Source: Myxocyprinus asiaticus (lineage: Eukaryota; Chordata; Actinopteri; Cypriniformes; Catostomidae). From it: a DNA stretch of 64,000 nt. Location of the stretch: NCBI RefSeq assembly GCF_019703515.2, contig NC_059374.1:21260595-21324594 (forward strand), in the 5' to 3' direction. The notes under the pieces were generated by a model that worked only from the letters and a program-made list of their open reading frames with translations, did not search any database and had not been told where the DNA came from. Positions within the stretch are counted from its first letter, which is position 1, and each line of letters begins with the position of its first letter. Made by a program: the position numbers and the translations under genes. This document shows positions 1 to 12,700 of the stretch, piece by piece.

Positions 1-2616
1 GACAAGAAATTAAATTTATAATAGAACACAGACGGTTCAATAACCGGAAAAGAACCAAACCCACTTGCGCCTAGACTTAGCGCATGCTTGCACGAAAGAA
101 TTAAAAATGTATGGCCATGTCTATTGACTTTTCGCTTATAACTTAAGGCATAATGCTGCTCTTAGGGCCCGGTAAGTCTATCCCTCAAAGCCTCATTTTC
201 ATTTCCATCAAAAATGAAAGATGCTGCTACTGTGAATAAGGTCTGTAGTCGAAATGGGCTACTCACAGTCAGCCATGATTAAATTATTCCATGAGTAAAA
301 ATGTCCAATAACAGGGGTTACAGAGATAAAGTAAAAAAGTCACAATTACTATTCATTGCTTTATGTATAAAACTTTTAATAGGGTAAAAAATACTGAACA
401 CTCTGACCTCTCTAACATTCCAGTTTTTTCAGCATATTTGTCATTAACATACTAATGATTGTTTGCAAACTGTATGTTAAAAAAAAGCCCAACATTGCTA
501 TAGGGAGCACATGCACGCAGGACACACCACCTTGTTATTCAAAGCTTGGGGCTGTGAGTCATTCTCGTCCAGGCGCTCTCTTATACACTGCAGTTTAAAA
601 CAGAAACTGGAATGTCTTGATATCATTCCCAAAGGCTATAGCCAGTAATCTGTGATTCAAGTCTCACCTGGACCAGATCTTGGAACCAGACTTCCTCAGG
701 GCTCAGAACATAACAGCTTAATATGCAGAAACAACTATAAGTAAGCCATTCGTAGGTTAATTTTCTCGAAAACTGTAAACACTGTCTTTGTGACTCTATG
801 AAAATTCCTGTATTTGTTTTGAGCGACCTGCTTAGACCCGTCCCAAAGTGTTATTCAAACAGTGGTGTGAGTTGGGGGCAGGACTATCTCTTTGTTTGAC
901 CAATGGCAGATGAGGGGCATATTTAGAAAGCTGTTATGAAAACATTGTTTATTTTTGCAATTTCATTTGGTGGTGCTAGTGTCGCAGAAATAACATACTT
1001 CAGCTTTAATTGTAATAGTGTAATAAATATATATATATATATATATATATGCCCAAACAACATTAACAGCAAGTACAAGGTGAAGACCAAGCCAGTCTTA
1101 TGTTCTCACTGCCAAACACATTCAGATGAACTAATGAAGCATTCATGCATTTGAATTTGGTTACTGATTGACACTCTGAGCTGGTCATTAAGGGGATCCA
1201 CACCTTCTGCAGATTACACCAGGGTCATAGTGTCACCCTCCACTCTCAGCATCCATACACTCTTTTTTGCTTTCAGTATAATGAGGCTCTGCTGCTAATA
1301 GAAATTCTCATTCAACCTCAGTGGAATGGGTGAAATAATGTCCCTTTGAGCATACTGAAGGAGAGCTTCACCACTTCACCACTTTAATTGAACTGATGGT
1401 CTTTTGTGAAGCCCAGACATGTTTTTGGTCCCCTGATTGTAAGAACAGCATTGATAAAGTCTTGTTAGGAGGGTCTTGGTTTGGACTTATTTGAGGCAAA
1501 TACTTCTCATTAGCATAATTTCTCCCTGTCATAGTTTTGGTCAACATTTTAGGACAACATGTAGAACTACATTCATTTTGGATTACTTTTTAGGACAAAA
1601 CTTCCCTTTTGGATATGTGGTGACAAGCAAAAAGTTTTCTTTTAGAAGTAGGGTAAGGGTTTGAGTCTGTCTATAGTATTTACTGTATAATTAGCTTGAT
1701 ATAAAAATAATAGAAGTCTATAGAATGCCCTCATTAGATAGCTAAATTAAATGTGTGTCTGTATGTGTGTACTCAAATGCCAGTCTATCTACATTCTGGT
1801 CTTAAATGCAGAATTTCATGTGTTTTGTTAATTTGCTTCTGTGGTCTGAGAGGCAAATCATACTTCATGAGATTTTGCTGGCTGATTAAATAACCCTTTT
1901 TCACTCTTATTCAAAATAAACTGGTGAATTTAATATAAATGAATGCATCCAATAAACATGAACATAATTATTTTAAAATGTTGTCTCTTAGCAAGGGGCC
2001 CCTTACTACAGTATATTAGCAACAACACTAAAACTAGGTAACAATGTGCATTTAGAGAAATACTGTGCCCTGTTTATGAACTCTCTCTCTCTGAGCTGTA
2101 GTAGGTACTCCTTTATCTTTAACTTCTTTATCCTCAGAATTGTCATGGTTTGCCTTTGTTCTTTGGGCATTCAGTCTCGTATCTATCAGGCAGGCCATTA
2201 GGAGGTGTAAGGAAGTACAATGCAAACTGAATGAGATGAGGGAACACCCCACCCCATGCGCCCACCTGCCACTGAGATGTGTGCGTGACGGGGGTTTCAG
2301 CTAATATTGGGGCAATAAAATGCAAAGGAGGAGAAGAAAAGGGGTTTGGTGGCTGACAGGGTGGAGGGAGTAATAATAGAGGGAGAGAGAAAGAGAGATG
2401 CAAATGATTTAGTTCATCTTTAGATGCACCCGGTTCATGCTATTAGTGATCAGGCTTTGGTGGAGATTCTCCTGTTCAGTCAAACAGCCTTTACATGTAG
2501 TTTTGAATTTATTTAACTAATTTGATAAATGAAATGTAAAACATTATTACGTTTCTAGATTATTGTATTCTTTGGCATACAGCTATATGTCAGCAAGTTT
2601 TAAAATGCATATCAAG
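1..2616. other. Upstream flank, no gene recognised
   Basis: AT-rich non-coding DNA 5' of the alcam gene. No spliced coding signal with a recognisable protein was seen; the open frames here are short, lack domain-like composition and are not flanked by convincing splice sites. It contains an (AT)n microsatellite at 1027-1050 and the left target-site duplication of a SINE at its right end. Confidence 0.6.
1027..1050. repeat. (AT)n microsatellite
   Basis: Uninterrupted alternating A/T tract of about 24 bp, read directly from the sequence. Confidence 0.95.
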
Positions 2617-3006
2617 GGGGCCTGGGTTTCTCAGCGAGTATTGAGGCTGACTACCACCCCTGGAGTTGTGAGTTCGAATCCAGGGCATGCTGAGTGACTC
2701 CAGCCAGGTCTCCTAAGCAACCAAATTGGCCCAGTTACTAGGGAGGGTAGAGTCACATGGGGTAACCTCCTCGTGATTGCGATTAGGGGTTCTCCCTCTC
2801 AATGGGGCGTGTGGTAAGTTGTGTGTGGATCGCGGAGAGTAGCATGAGCCTCCAATGCTGTGAGTCTCCGCGGTGTCATGCACAGCGAGCCACGTGATAA
2901 GATGCGCGGATTGACGGTCTCAGAAGCGGAGGACCGCACCACCACGAGGACCTACTAAGTAGTGGGAATTGGGCATTCCAAATTGGAAGAAAAAGGGGAT
3001 AAAAGA
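2617..3006 (+). mobile_element. tRNA-derived SINE, copy 1 (complete)
   Basis: About 390 bp with a tRNA-like head (A-box-like start, B-box-like GTTCGAATCC near 2673), a conserved body and a tail ending in an A-rich GGGGATAAAA stretch. It is flanked by a perfect 15-bp target-site duplication, 2602-2616 and 3007-3021 (AAAATGCATATCAAG). The same body recurs at 15300, 22791 and, inverted, 39754. The type is a tRNA-derived, LINE-mobilised SINE common in cypriniform genomes; the family name was not checked. Confidence 0.9.
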
Positions 3007-3021
3007 AAAATGCATATCAAG

Positions 3022-3429
3022 ACAGGTGAAAAATGCACTTGGAAATGTTTTTTTGCGCTTGTTGAACTACTGAAGAGATTTTTGACTGCTTTTTAAAATA
3101 AAACCTAGACTTGTTGAGCAGCTTACTGTATCAGTGTAAAAGAGACAAACTTTGAGTTAGCTACAAGCAAGGAGATACTGTTACCATGCTATAAAGCTTG
3201 TGTTTTCCTGAATATCTCTATAGACTTTCTGAATCAATTCCTACATGCAGTTCCATGCAGTTCTCCATGGATATAAATTGGTTTTGCCTTTCAAATGAAC
3301 CCAACACAGCCTGTTTCATTTTTGCCTGATCTTACCTTAAGAAAATGATACTGTAGATCACACAACAAGATAGGATGAGTGTAATCAAATGTATAGTTGG
3401 TTAAATTAGTTTATATTTTCTAAGACACA
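3022..3429. other. Proximal upstream region of alcam
   Basis: AT-rich DNA immediately upstream of the presumed leader of the alcam gene. No clear TATA box or CpG island was seen. The promoter must lie around here, but its position cannot be fixed from sequence alone. Confidence 0.35.
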
Positions 3430-3666
3430 AAACAGGGGAGGAGCTTAAGGACAGACCTATAACCGATCATCACAGCTTCAACAGACTGAAGAAAGAAGAG
3501 TTAAAAGAGACACGTGGAGAACAACCCCCAAGTTTGAATTTAATGACGCATGCGGTGTGAGCTGTAAACCATAGAATATTATCCAGTATATATTCTAACT
3601 CAAGGATATTATTTCACAAGATTTGTAGCGACTGAGTGCAACAACACAATTCCTGACTGCAAAAGG
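3430..3666 (+). other. alcam: Presumed 5' UTR of alcam exon 1
   Basis: Stretch directly upstream of the alcam ATG at 3667, purine-rich at first (GGGGAGGAGC near 3434). The upstream boundary is inferred, as no transcription start can be read. It includes two tiny overlapping upstream ORFs, 3543-3560 and 3550-3567. Confidence 0.45.
3543..3567 (+). promoter_or_regulatory. Two overlapping mini-uORFs in alcam leader
   Basis: ATG at 3543 reads five codons to TGA (3558-3560). ATG at 3550 reads five codons to TAA (3565-3567). Both end about 100 nt before the main ATG at 3667, so they could damp translation by re-initiation. The effect is inferred. Confidence 0.4.
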
Positions 3667-3721
3667 ATGCATTGGAGCGCTTTGTTAACGTGTTTACTCA
3701 CCTTATCCCTGATGAAGCAAG
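3667..3721 (+). CDS. alcam: alcam exon 1: start and signal peptide
   Basis: The ATG at 3667 has an A at -3. It opens an 18-codon hydrophobic leader (Met-His-Trp-Ser, then a Leu/Thr-rich core) plus one base of codon 19. Donor G|GTAACG. It joins in phase to exon 2, which reads Val-Ser-Gly-Leu before the first Ig strand. A long first intron is usual in this family. The donor region is duplicated 86 bp downstream. Confidence 0.85.
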
Positions 3722-6700
3722 GTAACGTGTAGATTCGAATTTTTGAATTTTAGAACATTCGAGTAAGTAATGTTAGTATGTTTCTGTTTAAATTTAGATG
3801 AATAAAGGTAACACGAAAATTCGAATTTTTGAATTTTAGAACGCTTGAAACCGTTATTTGAGAATGTCTCTGTTTACATTTAGTTAATAAATAACTGGGC
3901 TATTTTAACTGGTTTTATATTAACTGTAGTAGCTCCAGTACTGCGTTATAGACAGTGATCGTGCATGTTATGGTGGGTCATAACACTTTTTAAAGACAAT
4001 TTGCTGTTTTATCGAACAAAAATGCTCAACACATATTAAGCATGAACAAGTTTACATACCTTTTGAATTTAAATGATACATTGAATAAATGCGTGGCCGA
4101 ATTATTAGACCTTGGAACTTATTTCAATGGACTGCTTTCATGGAATCATTCTTTACAATCTTTAACAGGAACAAAATACAAATTAACTATGATCTGCTCC
4201 AAAAATACCTTTAAAAAGCTTCATATATTTCAATCTAAAGTTACATAGTCTATATACTTTTGTGCCCCCGCCCCCTCCCTCTACCTTCTTTTACTTGCAC
4301 CTGTTCCGTTCCTATAAAAACAACACATGCATCAGTGTGTTGGATAAACTATTTAGCACAGATTGTTGAACCAGCTTTAAATAATTCATATGAGCTTTTC
4401 TGTTTGTGCCTCTCTTTTACTGTCTCTTTGCGAGTATTGGAAGATGCGAAAGACATACGGGGACGTTTACGCCCGGTGAAAATGAAATATGAAACGTGTT
4501 ATTGTAAGGTACCGTGAGCCCCATTCCGTCTGTCAATAGAACTTCAAAGCGAGACATTTGCCTTTTGGGCAGGAAAAACGACGACATAATGATAATGTGT
4601 CGCGCGCTGAGTGATTGTTTTTGGTTGGAACAAACTTCAACGTGTTGTGACGGTCTTCTCCTGCCATCAGTTATGAGACAGAGAGATACAACTGAGATTC
4701 TTTATACAAGTGCTAAATGAGTTTGAACTTATACAGGACTCCTAATGTAGGAGTAGGAGTGAGTCTGTGTTTAAGTTTGTGAGACAATATTTTGCTTCGA
4801 TACCACCATCTTTAAAATGTACATTTTCTCCCTGTTCAATCCCACTAGGCTAGTTCTGTAACCAGTTCTCCTTGTAATCTTAGTGAATTACTAAAATGTC
4901 ACTTAATTGGTCATTCTATGGGTCTTACCTCTATTTGAGTGGGCATTTGAGTGAATCTTAGTAAGGCTGTTTCATTTAAGACTGTGACCATTTGTCTAAT
5001 AGATAAGGGTTTGAGAGCCAAACTGAGTTTTTCAACTAATAGTAGATAGTGAAGCATCTGTTTTTTGTCCTTACAGCACTCTCACCACCCCCCTCCCCCA
5101 ATATCCCCCTCAACCACACCATTTGCAGTGTCACACCCCGTATTACTAGTTTAGCTGGTGGGTTTCTGTCACTTTGCTGCACTATTGTAATCTTTTTTTT
5201 TTTCTTCTGAGAAATCTGTCCTTCTTCTAGACAAACATTGCTTTGAGAACAAATATTGGTTTAGATGTTGGGCTGAGTTTAACCTTCAGTTGTAAGACAC
5301 ACTTACTGTAATCACACTGAGAAATTGTCCCTAGTCAACATTGCATTTTCATGGATTGATTGGCCTTTTTTTAATAATAGATCTAGTTTGCATATTCTCA
5401 TTCGTAATTGTAAATGTTTGACTCGTACTGTGTTCTTGCGTACCCCACTTATAATATAAATGAAAGGTCTATTTCTGAATCTAATTTTGAATTTCTATCT
5501 CAATTTAATTACTTATTTGAAATTCCTATCCCAAGTAAATCTGGACCATGGAAGGAAATTTATTGTAAAGACAAATGGAAAAGCACTCAAAGTTATGTTG
5601 TATTCATGTTTTAATAATGTCATTTTAGACTTTATTTTTCAGAGTTCCTAAATCACCCACTTTGTAGCTGGTAGAGAGTTACCTGTCTGCCCCATTGCAC
5701 AGTCTAAAAACATTCATTTTGTAGTGCCATTCAAAAAGAAAGCAAATATAACACAACAAAAGAGTGTTTGGTTAGATTAGAAGAATTGAGTGTGATTCAC
5801 CGAGGACTCATCAACCAAAGCATTTTTTATGTTTCTCCCTCATTGAAAGCACTATTGTGTCTTGAATTCTCTTCTCCTCCAGAGCAGAGTATCTCTTTTC
5901 TTCAGTGTAGCCTTCATAAGAACCAGTTTATCTGTCATCAGGGAAGACAACAGAGCAATTGTCTCGTGTTAAAAGAGAGGGAGACACATTGTTTTACAAC
6001 AGGGTAGGCATGTGTGTGCTTAGCAGTGGCGCTCTTGCATTGCCGAAATGCTTCCATTGAGATGTATGATGTCCCCCATGGCTCTCTGTAACCTCCAGTG
6101 CACTTGCTTGGATCCACCCTGGTTTTCGGACAAAAAGTCAGGTTGTTTGTCTGTTGTTAGTCAGTTTCTCTAAGACCTCCTCTGGACCCCTGCTGTCTAT
6201 TGTTCGGCAGGTTTTCTTTAACTAATGCGTGTACGATTGCGACATCTCCCACGGACTCTTCTCCATTTGTAATTAAATTCAACAGTATACTCCCCACTGA
6301 GAGGCCATTGTCTGCCCCAACTCCTTTTACTTTACATGCCCTTCTCTTAGGTTACCATTTGAATGGCTGCAGATCATACCTCTTTTCAAATCATACATTT
6401 TAAAAAGACCACTGAGACTAAAATATTGAGTCGAGCTACGTATTAGCAAACCCCATTTGAGGTTGCTGCGACTGGGTTTGCTTTGCAAATGCATGCATGA
6501 CTATCACCTGTAAATCACCAATATACTCAGTCTAGAACCTGCCCTGTTAAAAAAAAAAAACAGCTGGTTGGCTGGTCTTAGTTGGTCTCCCAGCTTGGTC
6601 AGCTTTTAAAGGGGTTTTGGGCATATTTGAGCTGGCCAAGCTGGGAGGCCTTCTTAAACCAGTCCAAATAGTTGTGTTTTTTGTAAGTGATTTTGTAAGA

Positions 6701-9700
6701 TTTGTTGTTGTTGTTGTTTTGTTATAGAGGTAGTTGGATTGTTTGTTTTTTTCATAATAGCATGAACTAGCTGAGAGGAAGGACCTGTACTGTATATATG
6801 AACAACTGAAAGCTCTTAATCCCACACTGACTCAGGAAATGAAACTGGCTATTACAATAAAGCCACCTCCCCCCTTTCCCGCCTTCTGCCCCCCCCCCCC
6901 CACCACCTCTCTATCTCTGTCTCAGGGAACGTGAGGCCAGAGGCAGAATCTTAAATAATTTTTACTCATCCTTCTTTTCTGCTTGTTCCTTTATGTGACA
7001 CATTTTCTTCAAAATACCCTTAAGGAATAAAGATGAAAATTATTTTGTTATGTACTCACCCTCATGTTGTTACAAACCTGTTTGACTTTCTTCTGTGGAA
7101 CCCAAAATGAGATGTTAAGTAGAATGTTAGTCTCAGTCACCCTTAACTTTCATTGAATGGAGAAAAAATGCAAAAGATGCAATGAAAGTGGATGGTGACT
7201 GAGGCTAACATTATGCTTAACATCTCCTTTTGTGTTTCACTGAGGAAAACAAGTCATACGGTTTAACCTAACCCTTACCCTTTAACCTAAGAGATTACCG
7301 GTAATGCAAATTTATTGAAACGTGTTTGTTTTCTATTGCAGAATGCAGAAATGCTTAAATTATCTCAGTGGTTGAAAGACACATATTCCATGTGTCTTCC
7401 TGTGCATAGACTATATGTATTTTTCTCACCAGTACTGTCAGAACTGAGAAGGTGAATCAGTTAGATCACTACGTTTGAAACATTTGACTCTTTGATGGTA
7501 CTCTTCAAAAAAAAAAAAAAAAGATTCTGACCTAGCATTTTTGTCTTATTTTCCAGTCAAATTATCTAAACATCCTTAACAAGAAAAAATGACTTGAGAA
7601 GCAGACATATTAAGTCTAGTTTTCAGAGAAATCGAACACAATTTGGTGTGATCCATGTTTAAAATAAGAAAAAACTATTTGCCAATGGGCTAAGAAGAAT
7701 TTACTTGTTTTCCCTTTGAATCGAGTTTTTTTTTTGGCAAATAGTTTTTTCTTGTAATAAGCATAAATGGTACTAAATTTTATTAGATTTCTCTGACAAC
7801 AAGACATACATCTTATGTCATTTTGCTTCTCAAATAAATGTATCTTGTTTTAAGAATGTTTAAATATTTTTATTGGAAAGCAAGTGTACTATGTTGAGCA
7901 GCAAAAGAGTGCAGGCTACCATAATCAGCCTGTGATGTCATATATAGTCTCTTATGGGTTCATGGATTGCCACGATGTGGATCTAATTTTAATATCCTCA
8001 GCTGAATGTTCTGATATTAAGTCTTCAGCAATAGCCTTTATAACCTCAAAGTTTATACCTTGTACACAAACATCCAGTGCATCTTGAGTTTTTCTCAGAT
8101 TAAAATTTTTATTGGTTGCTCCTCAAGCATGACACATAACACAACAAAACATTCATGTACAGAGTCAACCATTATCCCCCTTAAACCCCATTATTTCCCT
8201 ACATCTTGAGTTTTTTAACATTAGTTTTTTAACTCTGTTCTGTGACCAGGATTTGACATATTTGTGAACATTGTAGAGATCTTGTAGTAGGTCAAAGATT
8301 TGTAGGTTTGTGTTCATAATGGTCTGTATTTAAGGTGAGATTAAGTTCTTGAAACAAACACAGAAGGAATCTGTTTTTTGTGCTTTTGCAGAAAGAGTTT
8401 AGCAACAGTGTTAGTTTCTATGTGCAATGGTCTCTAAGATTTAATGTTTTAAAAATTAGCTTAATAACATTGCGATTTAAAAAAGAAAATTGATTTCAAC
8501 CTGTTTGTTATCAATTGAAAAATTCGACTTGTTGTTGACATTTGTCTTTCTATTTATCATATTCATCAGTAATTCATTTTGAGCTTCAGGCTCAAACCTG
8601 TCTAAAAATAAACCTGCACAGTGTTTTTTACTCTATATCTCTCTGCTCCTTTTATACAATCACACATGCAGACACTGAAATTACCTGTGGCTTTGCTCTT
8701 TGTAAATCAAGTTCTTAGCCTAACTTTTGACATGATTACTTTGAAGTCTAGCTTATGCTCGTATTTAGTTGTCTTTCTATTGTGGGAACTTTGATGTCAT
8801 CTGCTTTGAGCTGGCAAGCCTACACAAGTTGGAATAAACCACAGCCAGGTGGCTGTGCTCTCTGATGGCATGAGAGCCGTACCTGGTGGCTTTCTAAAAT
8901 GGCACAGATTTCTAGTGTCATCAAGAGCACCATGTTTTAACTGGTAGATTTTAGGGGAGGTCAAAGAGCATTGGAGTTCAACTGGGTGTTCCAGTCTGCA
9001 CTTCCTGGATAAGGGATGTGGGTCATTCGTTGAAGTTATACATTTGCAAAATAATAAACTAGGGGGTGATTTTGACTGACTAAAGAAGGACAGTCTAGTA
9101 TAATCACTTCTCTCATTGTAGGGAGAAAAGTCTCTGTTCTGGTAGTTAATCAACAAACTCCATCTGAGACACTTTAAATGTGCAGTAAACATTTTTTATT
9201 TGTTGTTGTAAAAAAATACATTAAAATAAATTAATCAAGAGTGACAAATGCATTTGTAAATGGGGTATTTCTACAATAGCACTGGTATCCAAAAACATTT
9301 GCTTTTGTTTAATGCTGCATCCATAACATTGGGTGCCAATGTGAAGTCCGAGACCAATGTCATATCAGCCAGAAAAAACAAGTCTATTTAGTGCAAAATG
9401 TTATTTTTATGGAGTACTTAAAAGAGTTCCTCCATAGTTCCTCCATTTATTTGCACATGAAGAAATTGTTAATATATTAGGAAGAAGGAAATAGCAGTAC
9501 ACACAGTAGTCCAGCAACCATGAATGGCATGTGCGCATTAACAATTGCATTTTCTCCAAAAATACAGAATCAAACCAACTGTACATACAGTGCATAGTGA
9601 ATAAGACATTTACTTATAGCACACGTGAAGCGCTTTTACTTTGAAGTTGCACTCACATGCTCGTGTGGATCCAGCGTGAGCAGCAATCTCCTGACAGTTT

Positions 9701-12700
9701 AAACAGCCTGGATCGCCTGTTTGAATTGTTAAGGACTGACCATCATGATTTGTGAATCAGAGGAACTTTTGCTCGACGGAAAGAAAACGCTGGATCTTCG
9801 TGAGGTTCGTGAATTACATCAGCTTAAACAAGATATCTGCATATTTGCAAATGGTAAATAATACAAGTTTTATTGATATTTGCCTTTTATCATTAGAAAA
9901 GAAAGTTAAAAGTTACAGGGAACTGTTGAGGTGAGTCTGATAGAATACGTGCTTTAGAGATAAATAATTAAGTGCTCCATAGGATGTTGGATTTGCTGAA
10001 GTTCTGTGAGTTTGGGATATTACATCTATTTAAACGAGATATGTGCATATTTGTAGGCGAAATATGATATTAGTTTAATTGATATTTGCCATTTTACCAT
10101 TAGACAAGACAGTTAAAAGTTACAGGGAACTGTTGAGGAGAGAGAGGGAGAATGAAACAGGCGAGCACTTTAACATTATGAGCTCAAACGCATCTGCCAC
10201 AGCTCTGCTATGCGGACCGTTTAAATGACACTGTGTTGCACACCGGTCTATTATTGTAGTAACATGATGGCACGTAACAAGAAAACAAACCGTGACTGGT
10301 CATTTACATGTCTCAGTTGCTTTACATGCAAGCAGGCGATTCTCAGCGCAGTCAAGAAACAAATCGGCCATACGGGAAAATTTATCAGAATAAGTATCAG
10401 AATAAAGTCAGAATATCGGCCGATTTATCAAGGTTTTTTTCTATCTGAGATGTCAAAATCAAATGAATTATGCTATCTTTAAAACTCTCAGTCATGATAG
10501 CTTCCGAATGTCACTGTTAATGAGCCAGTTCTCTCGCTTTGTGTGCACTAGGATATTCTGACTTTTTAAATTATCGGCCTCTGTGATATATCGGTCGACC
10601 ACTAGTGCAGACAAAGCGAGAGAACTGGCTCATTAGCAGTGACATTCGGAAGCTATCATGACTGAGAGTTTTAAAGATAGCATATTTCATCAAATGAATG
10701 ATGCTATCTTTAAAACACTCAGTCATGATAGCTACCGAATGTCACTGCTAATGAGCCAGTTCTCTCACTTTGTCTGCACTAGGGGTCGACCGATTTATCG
10801 CCGAGGCTGATAAATCGGCCGATATTCTGACTTTTTTTAATTATCGGCATCGACCAATTTATCGGCCTCTGTGATATACCGCAGCTGGCTCATTAGCAGT
10901 GACATTCGGAAGCTTTCATATTTTGACATCTCAGATAGAAAAAACCTTGAGGTAGCTGTACTCCCAAAGTTCTGCTGTTTCATTTTTTATTTTTTTTTAC
11001 TCTCTGCCTAGGGTAGCTAACTGTTGTGCTGCACACACCCACCAGCCATGCTTTCTGAAATCAATATTTGCTCTGCTTTTGTTAGCACAGATAAATGTGG
11101 TCTATATACTGGGCCGAATTGTTATGGGCCCTCACACAACATGGGAGGGGGCCTGTTTCAAAGCTGAGTGAAGAGAAAGAGCTTATTTAACTCTTAAAAC
11201 AAGCTAGCTGACCTCTGTGTTTTGGCACCAAATTTGATTGGTATCTCAGTGCCTGCGAGCAAATGCTGATGTTATGAACACAAGGGGCCCTGCAGGACCC
11301 AGTGGAATGCTAATGCCAATAGCCCCGAGGCATCTGGGAGCAGGGAAACTGGTTTGTGGAAGAGATAAAGGCGCAGTCCCTATCTACTCAAAACATAAGA
11401 CACCTCACTGTCTGATGCAGTGGTTTAATATCTGTGTTCAACAGGATGACTTTGATGTTTGGAATGTTGTTAATCAAAGACCACACAAATTCCCTGTGCC
11501 GTCTAATTGCTCAAACATAAATTGTCAAGTCTCTTTGACTCCTACAACAAACTCTATAGTTCTACATGTAAAAGTTCACAAATTGTGAAGATCTGAAGTT
11601 AAGACTCTTTGACTCCTACAACAAACTCTGTAGTTTTACATGTAAAGGTACACAAATTGTCAAGATCTAAAGACTAATTGACTCCCACAACAAACTCTGT
11701 AGTTTTACATGTAAAAGTACACAAATTGTAAATATCTGAAGTCAAGTATCTTTGACTCCCTCAACAAACTCTATGGGTTTACAAATAGAAGTACACAAGT
11801 TGTAAAGATCTGAAGTCAAGTCTCTTTGACTCCAAAAACAAACTCAGTAGTTTTACATGTTAAAGTACATAAATTGTGAAGATCTGAAGTCGACTCTTTG
11901 ATTGCCACAACATACATATACAGTAGTTGTTCAAAGGGTATATAAGACATCAAAGGGGCCCTTCGAACAGGACACGTTCTTGTGTTTAAAAACAGATTAG
12001 ACGGAGTGTAACAGAATTAAACAGAAGGCGTTTTGATTGGTGCATTAGCTCCCATGTGCCATTAATAATATAAACACTCAATACGCTTGTCTATATGTTA
12101 TTATACTCATCCCACCCCCAGATTAATCTGATTGGTCCAACTGACACTGATCCTCTGCACTGATTCAGAAGTTAATTATTTTTAATTTTTTTGGTGTATT
12201 AAAAACAGTGTTCATTGCACTAGACCCTAAAATAACAGCGAGGTGTAACGACCAAAAATGTCTCTGTCTAGCGCATGTTAACATAGACTAACAATGCAAA
12301 AAATAGCACAGACACACACATGAATGCATCATGTGTGAACTGTCACTAAGTACATTCATAAAAGGAACTTAGTTAAGTGATAACCCAGATGAACATGGCA
12401 CCTTGCAGCAATAGTTTTGACCTAAATTTGTTTAATGTTCTGAGTCATAACTTAGGTGATGTAATCCGAGTTTCTGCAGTGACAGCAGAATGAACAGTCA
12501 GTCATAATTCTGAGCTCATAAATAGCATTCAGGGTTAATGGACCACAGCGGAAGCTGCTTTTCTGTATTTTGTTAATAGGTCTCCATTTTAGTTTAATAG
12601 CTGCTCGCAAATGGGATCTGCCTCTGCGAATCCTCTGGGCCAGTATTGAATCTGGCATGATCGGCACATCAGACCCAGACATTGTTTAAGGCCCCTGGGG

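Noticed and set aside
2620..2700. Possible tRNA gene
   Set aside because: A- and B-box-like motifs are present, but the cloverleaf is degenerate and the sequence continues into a SINE body with target duplications.
8797..9192. 131-codon minus-strand ORF in alcam intron 1
   Set aside because: No domain, no family resemblance, and no splice or promoter context; this length is expected by chance in a 64-kb window.
11531..11915. CRISPR-like array
   Set aside because: The 74-bp units are directly adjacent diverged copies with no unique spacers, in a vertebrate intron; it is a minisatellite.
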